Below are positions 18,394-27,411 of a stretch of 64,000 bases of DNA, in pieces. The notes under the pieces are model-generated. The model worked only from the letters and a program-made list of their open reading frames with translations. It did no database searches and was not told the DNA's origin. The stretch is from positions 62,001 through 126,000 of the forward strand of contig NZ_FNCW01000009.1 in the NCBI RefSeq assembly GCF_900099815.1, written 5' to 3'. The position numbers and the translations under genes are program-made. Source of the DNA: Psychroflexus sediminis (GTDB lineage: Bacteria > Bacteroidota > Bacteroidia > Flavobacteriales > Flavobacteriaceae). The stretch's first letter is position 1, and each line of letters starts with the position of its first letter.

Positions 18394-19414
18394 TCTTAGG
18401 AAGTTGTTTTTCAATATTGTCTATTCGACTTATAATTTTCGGGAAGTTTCTAAAATGAACATAAGACTTATTGAAATCACTATATCCAAAAGCTGGTGAT
18501 CCCTGAATAGCTTCACCATCCTTTATATTTCTCCCTACACCAGTCTGAGCCTGTATTTTTACGCGGTCGCCTATTTTTATATGTCCTGCAATTCCTACCT
18601 GACCACCGATAAGGCAATTTTTACCGATCTTGGTAGATCCCGCAACACCGGTTTGTGCAGCTATTGCAGTATGTTCACCAATTTCAACATTATGAGCAAT
18701 CTGAATCTGATTGTCCAATTTCACACCTTTCCTGATAATAGTTGAGCCTAAAGTTGCCCTGTCTATCGTTGTTGCAGCGCCAATATCTACATTATCTTCT
18801 ATAATCACGTTACCAATTTGTGGGATTTTTGAATATTCACCCTTATCTGAGGGCGAAAAACCAAATCCATCGGCACCAATAATCACCCCGCTGTGGAATG
18901 TACAATGGTTTCCGATTTGTGTTTCAGAATAAATCTTACTGCCGGCAAATATGGTTACATGATCACCGATGATCACATTGTCACCTATATAAACGTTTGG
19001 ATATATTTTTACATGGTCACCAATGATAACGTTTTCTCCAATATAAGCAAAAGCTCCGACATAAGGCTCTTTTCCCAGCTTAGCAGAATCTGATATTGAA
19101 CTGGGAGTTTCGATTCCTTTTTTATCTAACTTAATCTGATTGTAAACTTCTAAAAGTTTGGAAAAAGCTTCGTAAGAATCTTCAACTTTAATCAAGGTTG
19201 TAGACAAGTTCTGATTTTTTTCAAAACTTTTATTCACTATACAAATACTAGCCTCAGTTTCATAAATATATGAAGTATACTTAGGATTAGATAAAAAAGT
19301 AAGTGACCCCGCTTTGCCTTCCTCTATCTTCGAAAGCTTATCGACTTCGGCATCAGGATTACCCACAATGTCTCCATCAAGTATGTCTGCAATTTGTTGC
19401 GCTGTAAATTTCAT
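18380..19414 (-). CDS. lpxD: UDP-3-O-acylglucosamine N-acyltransferase
   Basis: Third step of lipid A synthesis: N-acylation of UDP-3-O-acyl-glucosamine. The 344-residue protein has the N-terminal uridine-binding domain (about 1-105), a long left-handed beta-helix (about 110-310), and a C-terminal helix. The catalytic histidine region is LDNQIQIAHNVEIG, and GADGFGFSPSDKG is present. It follows the HD phosphohydrolase by 24 bases. Confidence 0.97.
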   Translation of the reverse strand: MKFTAQQIADILDGDIVGNPDAEVDKLSKIEEGKAGSLTFLSNPKYTSYIYETEASICIVNKSFEKNQNLSTTLIKVEDSYEAFSKLLEVYNQIKLDKKGIETPSSISDSAKLGKEPYVGAFAYIGENVIIGDHVKIYPNVYIGDNVIIGDHVTIFAGSKIYSETQIGNHCTFHSGVIIGADGFGFSPSDKGEYSKIPQIGNVIIEDNVDIGAATTIDRATLGSTIIRKGVKLDNQIQIAHNVEIGEHTAIAAQTGVAGSTKIGKNCLIGGQVGIAGHIKIGDRVKIQAQTGVGRNIKDGEAIQGSPAFGYSDFNKSYVHFRNFPKIISRIDNIEKQLPKNENK

Positions 19415-19438
19415 CGTGGCAAAAATAGAAAAAAACGG

Positions 19439-20668
19439 TTAATTATAGGATTTTGGATAACATATGTAATATTTGATAACTGTTTTAGACAGTGCCTTAA
19501 GGTTTAATTGATCTGAAGCCGAAGACACATCTTTAATCTTACCATTTTTATACCACATATTAATATGTTCTTTATCAGGTTGGTAAGCAAGATTTGAGGT
19601 GGATCCTTCAAAAACAAAATATTCTGCCTCAGACCTGGAAATCTTGAAACTCTCTTGAACTCTTTTCAAATACTCATCAATTTTTGAGGATTCGACAGGC
19701 TCGTTTTTTAACTTAACTTTTAGTAAATCTCTGTTCAAAATCATCTGGCTAAGTTTACTCAACACAAAATCTTCATGATGCTGCCAGACTTTCAAAGCAG
19801 AAATAATATCGTAATCATCTAACTTGGAAAACAGTTCTAAAGTGATTTCATCAAAATTTTCTGAATCAATTTTGTGTCTTAAAAAATAATTCAAAGTAGA
19901 ATTTTCAATAATCTCTTCCGTAGTCTCGAAAACAAACTTCGCTCTAAGCAAAAGTCTAATTAAAATTTGCTCTGCACACAAACTTGTTTTATGCAAATAA
20001 ACCTGCCAGTACATAAGCCTTCTGGCGACAAGAAACTTTTCGATGGAATAAATTCCCTTTTCTTCTACCACAAGTTCATCATCAACCACATTGAGCATAT
20101 TGATGAGTCGCTCACTATTGATATTTCCTTCAGCAACGCCGGTGTAGAAACTATCCCGTTTCAAATAATCCAGCCGGTCTATATCCAACTGGCTTGAGAT
20201 GAGCTGGCAGAGGAATTTTTTGTGATGATTCCCTCTAAAAATGTCAATTGCAAGATTTAATTGCCCCTCAAATTCTGAGTTTAATCTGTTCATAAATTCC
20301 AGGGACAAATATTCATGAGACAAATCATTTACTATGGAATGTTCTAAGGCATGGGAAAACGGACCGTGACCAATATCATGAAGTAAAATAGCAATAAGAA
20401 CCGCTTCTTCTTCCTCCTCCGTAATTTCAATGCCTTTTGATTTTAAAATGTCTAAGGTTTTCTTCATGAGATGAAGACAACCTAAAGCATGATGAAATCT
20501 GGTATGGTTGGCTCCGGGATATACCAAATGAGAGAGTCCCATCTGAGTAATCCGCCTCAATCTTTGAAAATAAGGATGCTCAATAAGATCAAAAATTAAG
20601 GGACTGGGTATGGTAATAAATCCATAAATTGGATCGTTTATTATCTTAAGTTTGTTCCTTTGGTTCAA
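19439..20668 (-). CDS. HD-domain phosphohydrolase
   Basis: A 409-residue protein with an N-terminal HD domain. HTRFHHALGC supplies Arg58 and His60, and the HD pair is His97-Asp98 in LLHDIGHGPFSHALEH, so the metal site looks intact. Family members include dGTP triphosphohydrolases and related nucleotide phosphohydrolases; the substrate cannot be read from the sequence. The start is a TTG at 20668, the only early option that keeps the conserved KLKIINDPIYGFI N terminus. It heads the lpx unit and is divergent from porX. Confidence 0.9.
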   Translation of the reverse strand: MNQRNKLKIINDPIYGFITIPSPLIFDLIEHPYFQRLRRITQMGLSHLVYPGANHTRFHHALGCLHLMKKTLDILKSKGIEITEEEEEAVLIAILLHDIGHGPFSHALEHSIVNDLSHEYLSLEFMNRLNSEFEGQLNLAIDIFRGNHHKKFLCQLISSQLDIDRLDYLKRDSFYTGVAEGNINSERLINMLNVVDDELVVEEKGIYSIEKFLVARRLMYWQVYLHKTSLCAEQILIRLLLRAKFVFETTEEIIENSTLNYFLRHKIDSENFDEITLELFSKLDDYDIISALKVWQHHEDFVLSKLSQMILNRDLLKVKLKNEPVESSKIDEYLKRVQESFKISRSEAEYFVFEGSTSNLAYQPDKEHINMWYKNGKIKDVSSASDQLNLKALSKTVIKYYICYPKSYN

Positions 20669-20687
20669 TTTTAAAATTTTTAAAACA

Positions 20688-20695
20688 CAAATATA
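20688..20695 (-). promoter_or_regulatory. Promoter -7 element for the HD-lpx unit
   Basis: TATATTTG on the minus strand matches TAnnTTTG exactly. It ends 19 bases before the TTG start of the HD gene, in the 36-base divergent gap with porX. No well-spaced -33 element is visible. Confidence 0.5.
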
Positions 20696-20704
20696 CAGCT
20701 ATAT

Positions 20705-22255
20705 ATGTCAAAGATAAAAGTACTCTGGGTGGATGATGAGATAGATTTGCTAAAGCCGCATATTTTGTTTTTAGAGAAGAAATCCTATGAAGTGACCACT
20801 TGCCAAAGTGGTACAGAAGCGATAGATGAAGTTTCCAAAACAAATTTTGACATCGTTTTTTTAGATGAAAATATGCCCGGTCTTACGGGTTTGGAAACAC
20901 TGAATGAATTAAAAGCTATCCGTAGTGATCTTCCTGTCATCATGATTACCAAAAGTGAAGAAGAATATATTATGGAGGAAGCCATCGGCTCTAAAATAGC
21001 AGATTACCTTATAAAGCCTGTCAATCCCAATCAAATCCTTCTGAGTCTAAAGAAGAATTTAGACCATTCTAGATTAATTTCTGAAAAAACAACTTTGAAT
21101 TATCAGCAGGAGTTTAGTAAGATTTCTATGGAATTGACCAACGTGAATTCTTATCAGGAATGGGTAGATTTATATTTAAAATTGATTTATTGGGAAATAG
21201 AACTGGAAACCGTTGAAGATAGTGGGATGTTTGAAATCCTTGAATCTCAAAAAAACGAGGCTAATATTCAATTCTGTAAATTTATAGATAAACATTATCC
21301 CACATGGTTCGAAAAAAACTCAGACTCTCCTACTTTATCTCATACGCTTTTCAAATCCAAAATATTACCCGAACTTTCCAAAGAGCAGCCAACGCTACTA
21401 GTCGTGGTGGATAATTTAAGATACGACCAATGGAAATCCTTCGAATCTACTATAGCCAACCATTACAAAAAAAAGAAGGAAGAGCCCTATTTTAGCATTT
21501 TACCTACTGCAACTCAATACGCCAGAAATGCCATATTTTCAGGATTGACTCCTGCCGACATGGAAAAAATTTATCCAGAATATTGGTTAAACGACACCGA
21601 TGAAGGGGGGAAAAATCAATTTGAAGAAGACTTTTTAAGATCTCAACTTAGCAGACTTGGGAAAGATTATAAAACCCAATATCATAAAATAACAAATGTT
21701 GCGAAGGGAAGAAAATTAGCTGAAAATTTCAGGAGCCAAAAAAACAATGACTTAACCGTTTTGGTTTACAACTTTGTGGATATGCTATCGCATTCCAAAA
21801 CCGAACTGGAAGTGATTAAAGAGTTAGCTTCCAATGACAAATCCTACAGATCCTTAACCCAAAGCTGGTTTAAAAACTCGCCTTTGCTGGATATCATTCA
21901 GCAAGCTCAGAGTTTGGGTTTTAAACTGATTATGACCACAGACCATGGCACAATAAATGTAAAACATCCGTCTAAAGTGGTTGGAGATAAGAATACAAGT
22001 TTAAATCTGAGATACAAAACCGGCAAAAGCCTTACTTATAACGAAAAAGATGTGGTTGTGGCTAAAGATCCCAAAAAAATCCATTTGCCCAGTATCAATA
22101 TGTCAAGTTCGTTTATTTTTGCCAAAGAAAATTATTTTCTAGCTTATCCCAATAATTACAACTATTACGTGAACTACTACAGAAACTCATACCAACACGG
22201 TGGAATATCTCTTGAAGAAATGATCATCCCCTTTGTCGTAATGGAACCCAGATAA
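20705..22255 (+). CDS. porX: PorX: response regulator with PglZ phosphatase domain
   Basis: Two-component regulator of the type IX secretion system. The N-terminal receiver domain (about 1-120) is intact: acidic pocket Asp10/Asp11, phosphoacceptor Asp54 in VFLDENMPG, Thr82 and Lys104. The C-terminal PglZ/alkaline-phosphatase-like domain (about 220-516) has TLLVVVDNLRYDQW, a catalytic Thr region in ILPTATQYARNA, and MTTDHG with metal ligands. In characterised species PorX pairs with the kinase PorY and acts with the sigma factor SigP; PorY is not in this window. tsaE follows after 4 bases. Confidence 0.96.
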   Translation: MSKIKVLWVDDEIDLLKPHILFLEKKSYEVTTCQSGTEAIDEVSKTNFDIVFLDENMPGLTGLETLNELKAIRSDLPVIMITKSEEEYIMEEAIGSKIADYLIKPVNPNQILLSLKKNLDHSRLISEKTTLNYQQEFSKISMELTNVNSYQEWVDLYLKLIYWEIELETVEDSGMFEILESQKNEANIQFCKFIDKHYPTWFEKNSDSPTLSHTLFKSKILPELSKEQPTLLVVVDNLRYDQWKSFESTIANHYKKKKEEPYFSILPTATQYARNAIFSGLTPADMEKIYPEYWLNDTDEGGKNQFEEDFLRSQLSRLGKDYKTQYHKITNVAKGRKLAENFRSQKNNDLTVLVYNFVDMLSHSKTELEVIKELASNDKSYRSLTQSWFKNSPLLDIIQQAQSLGFKLIMTTDHGTINVKHPSKVVGDKNTSLNLRYKTGKSLTYNEKDVVVAKDPKKIHLPSINMSSSFIFAKENYFLAYPNNYNYYVNYYRNSYQHGGISLEEMIIPFVVMEPR

Positions 22256-22259
22256 AATC

Positions 22260-22670
22260 ATGCAGTTAACTTATAAATTAGAGGATCTTGATAAGATAGC
22301 AGCTCAAATCTTAGAAAAAGCAAATTCAAAATATATGTTATTTTCTGGAGAAATGGGTGTTGGTAAAACGACACTCATCAAAGAACTTGTCAAACAATTA
22401 GGCAGTACGGATCAGGTTTCTAGCCCTACTTTTTCCCTGGTTAACGAATATGAAGCTGAAAATACAGCTATCTACCATTTTGATTTTTACAGGATTGAAG
22501 ATGAAGCTGAAGCCTTTGATATGGGGTTTGAAGATTATCTGAATGATTCACATTATGTAGTTATAGAGTGGCCTGAAAAAATCTCAAATCTTTGGCCCGA
22601 ACACTATACTTTAATTGAACTCAGTGAAGATGAAGACCAATTGCGCACATTGACTTTGACTGAGTTTTAA
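22260..22670 (+). CDS. tsaE: tRNA threonylcarbamoyladenosine biosynthesis ATPase TsaE
   Basis: Small P-loop ATPase that supports the TsaBD complex in making t6A at position 37 of ANN-decoding tRNAs. The 136-residue protein has the Walker A motif GEMGVGKTTLIK, SSPTFSLVNEY, and a Walker-B-like segment HFDFYRI; VVIEWPEK is a family signature. It sits between porX and ald. Confidence 0.96.
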   Translation: MQLTYKLEDLDKIAAQILEKANSKYMLFSGEMGVGKTTLIKELVKQLGSTDQVSSPTFSLVNEYEAENTAIYHFDFYRIEDEAEAFDMGFEDYLNDSHYVVIEWPEKISNLWPEHYTLIELSEDEDQLRTLTLTEF

Positions 22671-22727
22671 TCAAATAAGAAGAGTTTCCGATTAATTTTA
22701 ATTATTTTCGCTTAACTAATTTTTTCA

Positions 22728-23933
22728 ATGAATCCACACTCTTCAAAATCACCTTTTTCAACTTCAGAATTACTTCCACAAGAAGAAATGCTTGAGATTC
22801 AGCGTTCTAAAGGAGAATTGTTTATTGGTCTTCCTAAAGAAACCTCCTATCAGGAAAAACGCGTTTGCCTTACTCCGGATGCAGTCAATGCCTTAAGTCA
22901 AAACGGTCATAGAGTTTTAATCGAAAGCGGTGCCGGACTTCAAGCCAATTTCAGTGATAAAGATTACAGTGAAGCCGGCGGAGAAGTTACAAAAGACACA
23001 AGCAAAGTTTTTTCTTGTCCTGTCATTTTAAAAGTTGCTCCTCCATCTGAAGAAGAGCTTACTTTAATAAAGCCTCAAGCTATATTAATATCGGCTTTAC
23101 AGCTTAAAACAAGGAAAAAATCATATTTTGAAACGCTTTCCAAAAAAAGAATTACGGCGCTTGCCTTTGAGTTTATTAAAGATGAGTTTGGGGCTTATCC
23201 TGCCGTCAGAGCTTTAAGTGAAATCGCTGGGACTTCGTCAATTTTAATCGCTGCTGAACTTTTATCGAACATGTCCGGAGGAAATGGACTTATGTTTGGT
23301 AATATAAGTGGAGTTCCTCCGGTAGAGGTTGTCATTCTCGGTGCTGGAACTGTTGGTGAATTTGCGACGAGAAGTGCTTTAGGACTTGGAGCCGGCGTCA
23401 AAGTATTTGACAGTTCTCTTACCAAATTGCGCTGTTTGCAAAGCAATATTGGCCGTACTTTATTTACGTCTACACTGCAGCCAAAAATACTTTTAAAAGC
23501 TTTAAAAAGAGCCGATGTAATTGTAGGTGGAGCAAAAGGAAAAAACAGAGCCCCAGTAATTGTCTCTGAGGAAATGGTGAAGAAAATGAAAAAAGGGTCT
23601 GTTATCATCGATGTTAGCATAGATATGGGAGGTTGTATAGAGTCTTCTGTGATAACCACTCACGACAGCCCAACATTTATAAAACACGATGTGATTCATT
23701 ATTGTGTTCCTAATATACCCTCCAGATATTCCAGAACGGCCTCTTTATCTTTAAGCAACATCTTCACTCCTTATTTACTTCACATTGGCGAGGAAGGCGG
23801 CCTGGAACCAGCCTTGAGAATTGATTCCGGGTTAAGAAATGGACTTTATTTTTACCATGGTATCCTGACCAATAAATCCGTTGCAGAATGGTTTGATCTC
23901 AATCACAGAGACCCTAATTTACTTATCTTTTAA
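22728..23933 (+). CDS. ald: Alanine dehydrogenase
   Basis: NAD+-dependent enzyme that interconverts alanine with pyruvate and ammonia. The 401-residue protein has the N-terminal AlaDH/PNT substrate domain (IGLPKETSYQEKRVCLTPD), the Rossmann glycine motif VVILGAGTVGEFATRSALG, and a C-terminal part with HYCVPNIPSRYSRTAS. It is slightly longer at the N terminus than classical alanine dehydrogenase, and a related transhydrogenase-type function is the main alternative. Confidence 0.88.
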   Translation: MNPHSSKSPFSTSELLPQEEMLEIQRSKGELFIGLPKETSYQEKRVCLTPDAVNALSQNGHRVLIESGAGLQANFSDKDYSEAGGEVTKDTSKVFSCPVILKVAPPSEEELTLIKPQAILISALQLKTRKKSYFETLSKKRITALAFEFIKDEFGAYPAVRALSEIAGTSSILIAAELLSNMSGGNGLMFGNISGVPPVEVVILGAGTVGEFATRSALGLGAGVKVFDSSLTKLRCLQSNIGRTLFTSTLQPKILLKALKRADVIVGGAKGKNRAPVIVSEEMVKKMKKGSVIIDVSIDMGGCIESSVITTHDSPTFIKHDVIHYCVPNIPSRYSRTASLSLSNIFTPYLLHIGEEGGLEPALRIDSGLRNGLYFYHGILTNKSVAEWFDLNHRDPNLLIF

Positions 23934-23942
23934 AACTATTTC

Positions 23943-24317
23943 ATGAAATTTATTCATAGACTCGGCTATTATCTGTCTGGATTTGTTGTAGGAATCATTA
24001 TGCTCATGTTTTTTCTGGGTGGTAAAAAAACATCCTGTGACTGGGGCCTGGATGCCCGAGTTTTAAAAAACATCAGAAATAAAGAGCGTATCCTTTCTGA
24101 GGAAGCATTGGTTTTTTTTAAAGACAAACAAATAGACACCTCCTCTATTTCTTATATCTTGGAAGCAGGAGATGTCAATTTCAAAAAAAGTAATATTGAA
24201 GCAAAACCTTGTAAAACTTATCAGGTTGAAGGTGAAGCTGAGGAACAAAAGTTAGGCTTGATTTTTGAAAATTGTGATTCTACCGCAGTTTTGAAAAGAG
24301 TTTTTATTTTAAAATAA
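23943..24317 (+). CDS. DUF4258-like membrane-anchored protein
   Basis: A 124-residue protein with an N-terminal membrane helix (about 8-27), then a soluble domain with CDWGLDARVLKNIRNKERILSEEAL and a C-terminal beta-rich part (TYQVEGEAEEQKLGLIFENCDS). It resembles the DUF4258 family, whose function is unknown. It begins 9 bases after ald and is probably co-transcribed with it. Confidence 0.7.
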   Translation: MKFIHRLGYYLSGFVVGIIMLMFFLGGKKTSCDWGLDARVLKNIRNKERILSEEALVFFKDKQIDTSSISYILEAGDVNFKKSNIEAKPCKTYQVEGEAEEQKLGLIFENCDSTAVLKRVFILK

Positions 24318-24345
24318 ATTTGTTTTTTTATGTGAACTTTTATTT

Positions 24346-24366
24346 TATGTTTGTTAGAGACAAACA
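24346..24366 (+). promoter_or_regulatory. Promoter element overlapping an inverted repeat
   Basis: TATGTTTG (24346-24353) fits TAnnTTTG, ahead of the ATG at 24376. It overlaps a perfect 7-base inverted repeat, TGTTTGT at 24348-24354 and ACAAACA at 24360-24366, with a 5-base spacer. A TTTG at 24319-24322 is slightly too far upstream (23 bases) to be a regular -33 element. Confidence 0.5.
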
Positions 24367-24375
24367 CAATTTAGA

Positions 24376-24672
24376 ATGAAACGCATCATTATTGATTACA
24401 AAAAACTTACTCCTGAAATACTTTCAATGCTTGTCCAAAAATATCCTGATGGTTACGATGATCGTGATGTTTTGGTCTTCAAAAATTCAAAAAATGAAAC
24501 CGTTGAAGCCGTTGAAGTCAAAACAGAAGACACCATTTATCTTGTTAAAATTAGCACCAGACTGGAAGATACAATGACCAAATTCGACGTTGAAGACTTT
24601 GAAGATGAAGAAATGGACATGAATTATGTGGATTTGCCCCAAAGTAGTGATGAAGACAACCCGGAAGATTAA
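24376..24672 (+). CDS. Small acidic protein of unknown function
   Basis: A 98-residue soluble protein. The N-terminal two thirds look folded (MKRIIIDYKKLTPEILSMLV, YLVKISTRLEDTM), and the C-terminal 30 residues are very acidic (FEDEEMDMNYVDLPQSSDED), so probably disordered. I do not recognise a family with a known function. It has its own promoter element and is followed by a terminator, so it is likely a single-gene unit. Confidence 0.7.
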   Translation: MKRIIIDYKKLTPEILSMLVQKYPDGYDDRDVLVFKNSKNETVEAVEVKTEDTIYLVKISTRLEDTMTKFDVEDFEDEEMDMNYVDLPQSSDEDNPED

Positions 24673-24701
24673 ATAGTTAACAATCAAATCATTATAATTA
24701 T

Positions 24702-24730
24702 AAAGCCAGCCAAGTCTGGCTTTTCTATTT
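24702..24730 (+). terminator. Terminator after the small acidic protein
   Basis: AAAGCCAG at 24702-24709 pairs with CTGGCTTT at 24716-24723 around a 6-base loop, and a T-rich run follows. It ends the transcript of the small acidic gene. Confidence 0.85.
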
Positions 24731-24798
24731 TTAAAACCTTAAGAAATTCTTTCGATGCACTAAAGTAATTGCTATATTGAAAATTATAATATACCGAT

Positions 24799-26226
24799 AT
24801 GAAAAAAATTCTATTCCTATTTTCGATAATAATCCTGAGTTGTCAAACCAATACGAACACAGATAAAGGCGCTGATAAAAACGCCGAAAAGTTTTCCAGG
24901 GATTTAGATAAAATAAAAGAAAGCGGAGTTTTAAAAGCGCTAACCGTCTATTCTGGAACTACTTATTTTTTGTACAAAGGCAGACCCATGGGTTTTGAAT
25001 ATGAGTTATTGGAAAGACTTGCTGAAGACCTTGATGTAGAGCTTGAAATGATTGTTGCCAAAGATGAAAACAGGCTGATTGAATTGTTACAAGATGGTGA
25101 GGGTGACCTACTAGCTTATGGTTATACCATCACTGAATCTAGAAAAAAACGCATCAATTTCACAACCCCTCTTTACTTATCACATCAAGTTTTGATTCAA
25201 AGAAAACCTGAGAGTTGGAGACGCATGAAATTACATGAAATCAAAGATTATCTCGTAACTAATCCTATAGAATTAATTGGAGATACAATTTCAGTAAAAC
25301 GAAATTCCTCGTATGCTTCACGAGTAGAAAATTTATCCAATGAGCTGGGGGGTAAAATTTTTATAGACACCCTCAAAGGCACACTTTCTACTGATAAAAT
25401 TATTAAGAAGGTCGCCGATGGAGACATTAAATATACGATTGCCGATGAGAACATCGCTTTTATTAATTCATCCTACTATCCTATTCTAGATATAGGTACT
25501 TCTTTAAGTTTATCACAACGCATAGGATGGGCTGTAAGAAAAAGAGATACCCAACTGCTGGCTACCGTAAATCAATGGTTAGAAAACGCTAAAAAAACTA
25601 CTGATTATCATGTTATTTACAACAAATATTTCAAGAATAAAAGACTGTATAAGAAAAGGGTAAAAAGCGATTTTTATAGCATTAATGAAAACAAAATTAG
25701 CCCCTACGATGCTATGATCAAAAAGAACGCAGCACTTATCAATTGGGATTGGAGACTATTAGCTTCAGTAACTTATCAAGAATCTCAATTTCAGCCACAA
25801 AGCAATTCCTGGGCAGGTGCTAGCGGACTTATGCAAATCATGCCGGCAACCGCAAGGGAACTGGGTGTTACAGATCCTTATAATCCTGAGCAAAGCCTGA
25901 AAGCTGGAGCAATATACCTGGATCAAATGATGAAAAGTCATGAGAACATAACCGATAGTATTCAACGAATAAAATTTGCACTTGGTTCTTACAATAGCGG
26001 ACTCTACCATGTAAAAGATGCTCAAAAACTAGCTGAAAAACAAGGTTTAGATCCTCTGGTCTGGGATAATAACGTAGAACTTGCTTTACTTGACTTGAGT
26101 TTTCCAGAGCATTATAACAAATCATTTATAAAATATGGTTACGTAAGAGGAGAAGAACCTTTCAATTACGTAAGAGATATCTTTAAAAGATATGATCATT
26201 ATAGACAGTTTATTGAATTTAAATAG
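24799..26226 (+). CDS. MltF-like lipoprotein: solute-binding domain plus lytic transglycosylase
   Basis: A 475-residue lipoprotein (lipobox ending at Cys15, LSC). The N-terminal part (about 40-280) is a solute-binding-protein domain (GVLKALTVYSGTTYFLYKG, GRPMGFEYELLERLAED). The C-terminal SLT domain (about 305-430) has the catalytic Glu328 in SVTYQESQFQP, then SGLMQIMPATA and YNSGLYHVKDAQ. This matches membrane-bound lytic transglycosylase F, which cleaves peptidoglycan and is allosterically controlled by muropeptides. Its 3' end overlaps the convergent lipoprotein gene by 8 bases. Confidence 0.9.
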   Translation: MKKILFLFSIIILSCQTNTNTDKGADKNAEKFSRDLDKIKESGVLKALTVYSGTTYFLYKGRPMGFEYELLERLAEDLDVELEMIVAKDENRLIELLQDGEGDLLAYGYTITESRKKRINFTTPLYLSHQVLIQRKPESWRRMKLHEIKDYLVTNPIELIGDTISVKRNSSYASRVENLSNELGGKIFIDTLKGTLSTDKIIKKVADGDIKYTIADENIAFINSSYYPILDIGTSLSLSQRIGWAVRKRDTQLLATVNQWLENAKKTTDYHVIYNKYFKNKRLYKKRVKSDFYSINENKISPYDAMIKKNAALINWDWRLLASVTYQESQFQPQSNSWAGASGLMQIMPATARELGVTDPYNPEQSLKAGAIYLDQMMKSHENITDSIQRIKFALGSYNSGLYHVKDAQKLAEKQGLDPLVWDNNVELALLDLSFPEHYNKSFIKYGYVRGEEPFNYVRDIFKRYDHYRQFIEFK

Positions 26227-27397
26227 ACTGCTGTTGTTTAAGTATAGTCTTTAATTTAGATTTTATGTCTTCAGAAGCATCAATCAGCATTTGATTATCC
26301 GGAGGATATTTGACAGGTCTTCCTCTAAGCAGATAAATTTCATCCTTGTTTAAGATTCTTTGATCTCCTTCAAAACTTGCAAATCTATTTTCAAAAACAA
26401 AAGTGCTTTCTAATGGATATGAATTTATTTTTTGCTCTGTGTTTAAATCAAAATAATTCACTTCGGCAATTACACTAACTTCTTTACTTTGAACAGTCTC
26501 AGATAAAATACCTTCTTTTGAAATAATAATATCCTCTTTGATCTTGTTTCCGTTTTCATCTAAAACATAATTATTTCTGCTATCTGTTTTATATCTCCAC
26601 CCGTCAAGGATTTCTCTTTCTATTGGAATTTGCCTTTCCAGAAGTCGTTCAGGTGAAAATTGAATTGATGTGAAATAAATTTCAATGGAATAATCATAGT
26701 TTACATTTTCTCTTTCGTTGATATGATACTCGGTCCAAAGATCATTTACATTGAAAATGCTAAAATTTAATAGCCTCTCCTCTACCTGAACCGGAATCAC
26801 TTGCTTTGTATCATTATACAGTGAAACAAGAATCAGGTCAATTCCATTTAAATATGCTTCTCTTTTGAGCTCGGATGTATTTCTATATCCAGGTGCAAGT
26901 TTTTCTAACTCAACAAAGCTATTGTAGGCCAAGCGTTTATCAATTTTATCTTTTGATCTTAAGAATTCACTGGCTTTGGTGTATAAATAGTTTGCATAAT
27001 TTTCTTTCTCAACCAAAAGATTATCGGTAACATCATAAAATTCAAAAGCAACAACTTCTCCGGTTTCAAGTTTTAGGGGTAAAAGTGGTTTTATTCTATT
27101 TTGAATGCTTTGAAGGCTTACATAAGACTCATATATGGCCTTGGAGTTATCCCTTAAGGTTTCTCTCTCCATAAAGCTGATCTGATTTATAGTTCGCTCT
27201 CTGTATTTATCATAAGATTGTTTGAGTAAATCAACGTAAATAGCACTTTTGTTACTGTATTTATTATTCTGAAGCTGTTCTACAGATTCATTTATAGCTT
27301 TTATATAATCTCCGGAATTAAGTGCTCGCTGAGTCTTCTTAACCGAACTACAGGATGTGAGTATTATTAAAGCAAGAAGACTTATAGATATTTTCAT
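26219..27397 (-). CDS. Lipoprotein of unknown function
   Basis: A 392-residue lipoprotein with signal peptide and lipobox ending at the Cys in ILTSCSSVKK. The mature part starts with TQRALNSGDYIKAINESVEQLQNNK, which looks like a TPR-type helical hairpin, and continues mixed helix and strand without recognised catalytic motifs. A glycine-free helical segment with YREIVWGLM-like features is absent; it is probably a cell-envelope structural or assembly protein (inference). It is 14 bases downstream of the protease gene and may share its transcript. Confidence 0.65.
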   Translation of the reverse strand: MKISISLLALIILTSCSSVKKTQRALNSGDYIKAINESVEQLQNNKYSNKSAIYVDLLKQSYDKYRERTINQISFMERETLRDNSKAIYESYVSLQSIQNRIKPLLPLKLETGEVVAFEFYDVTDNLLVEKENYANYLYTKASEFLRSKDKIDKRLAYNSFVELEKLAPGYRNTSELKREAYLNGIDLILVSLYNDTKQVIPVQVEERLLNFSIFNVNDLWTEYHINERENVNYDYSIEIYFTSIQFSPERLLERQIPIEREILDGWRYKTDSRNNYVLDENGNKIKEDIIISKEGILSETVQSKEVSVIAEVNYFDLNTEQKINSYPLESTFVFENRFASFEGDQRILNKDEIYLLRGRPVKYPPDNQMLIDASEDIKSKLKTILKQQQSI

Positions 27398-27411
27398 AAT
27401 TATGATTTGAT

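Noticed and set aside
20646-20843. 65-codon minus-strand frame over the start of porX
   Set aside because: Overlaps porX and the HD gene start in the opposite strand and shows no domain.
23195-23659. 154-codon minus-strand frame opposite ald
   Set aside because: Complement of alanine dehydrogenase; composition follows from its codon use.
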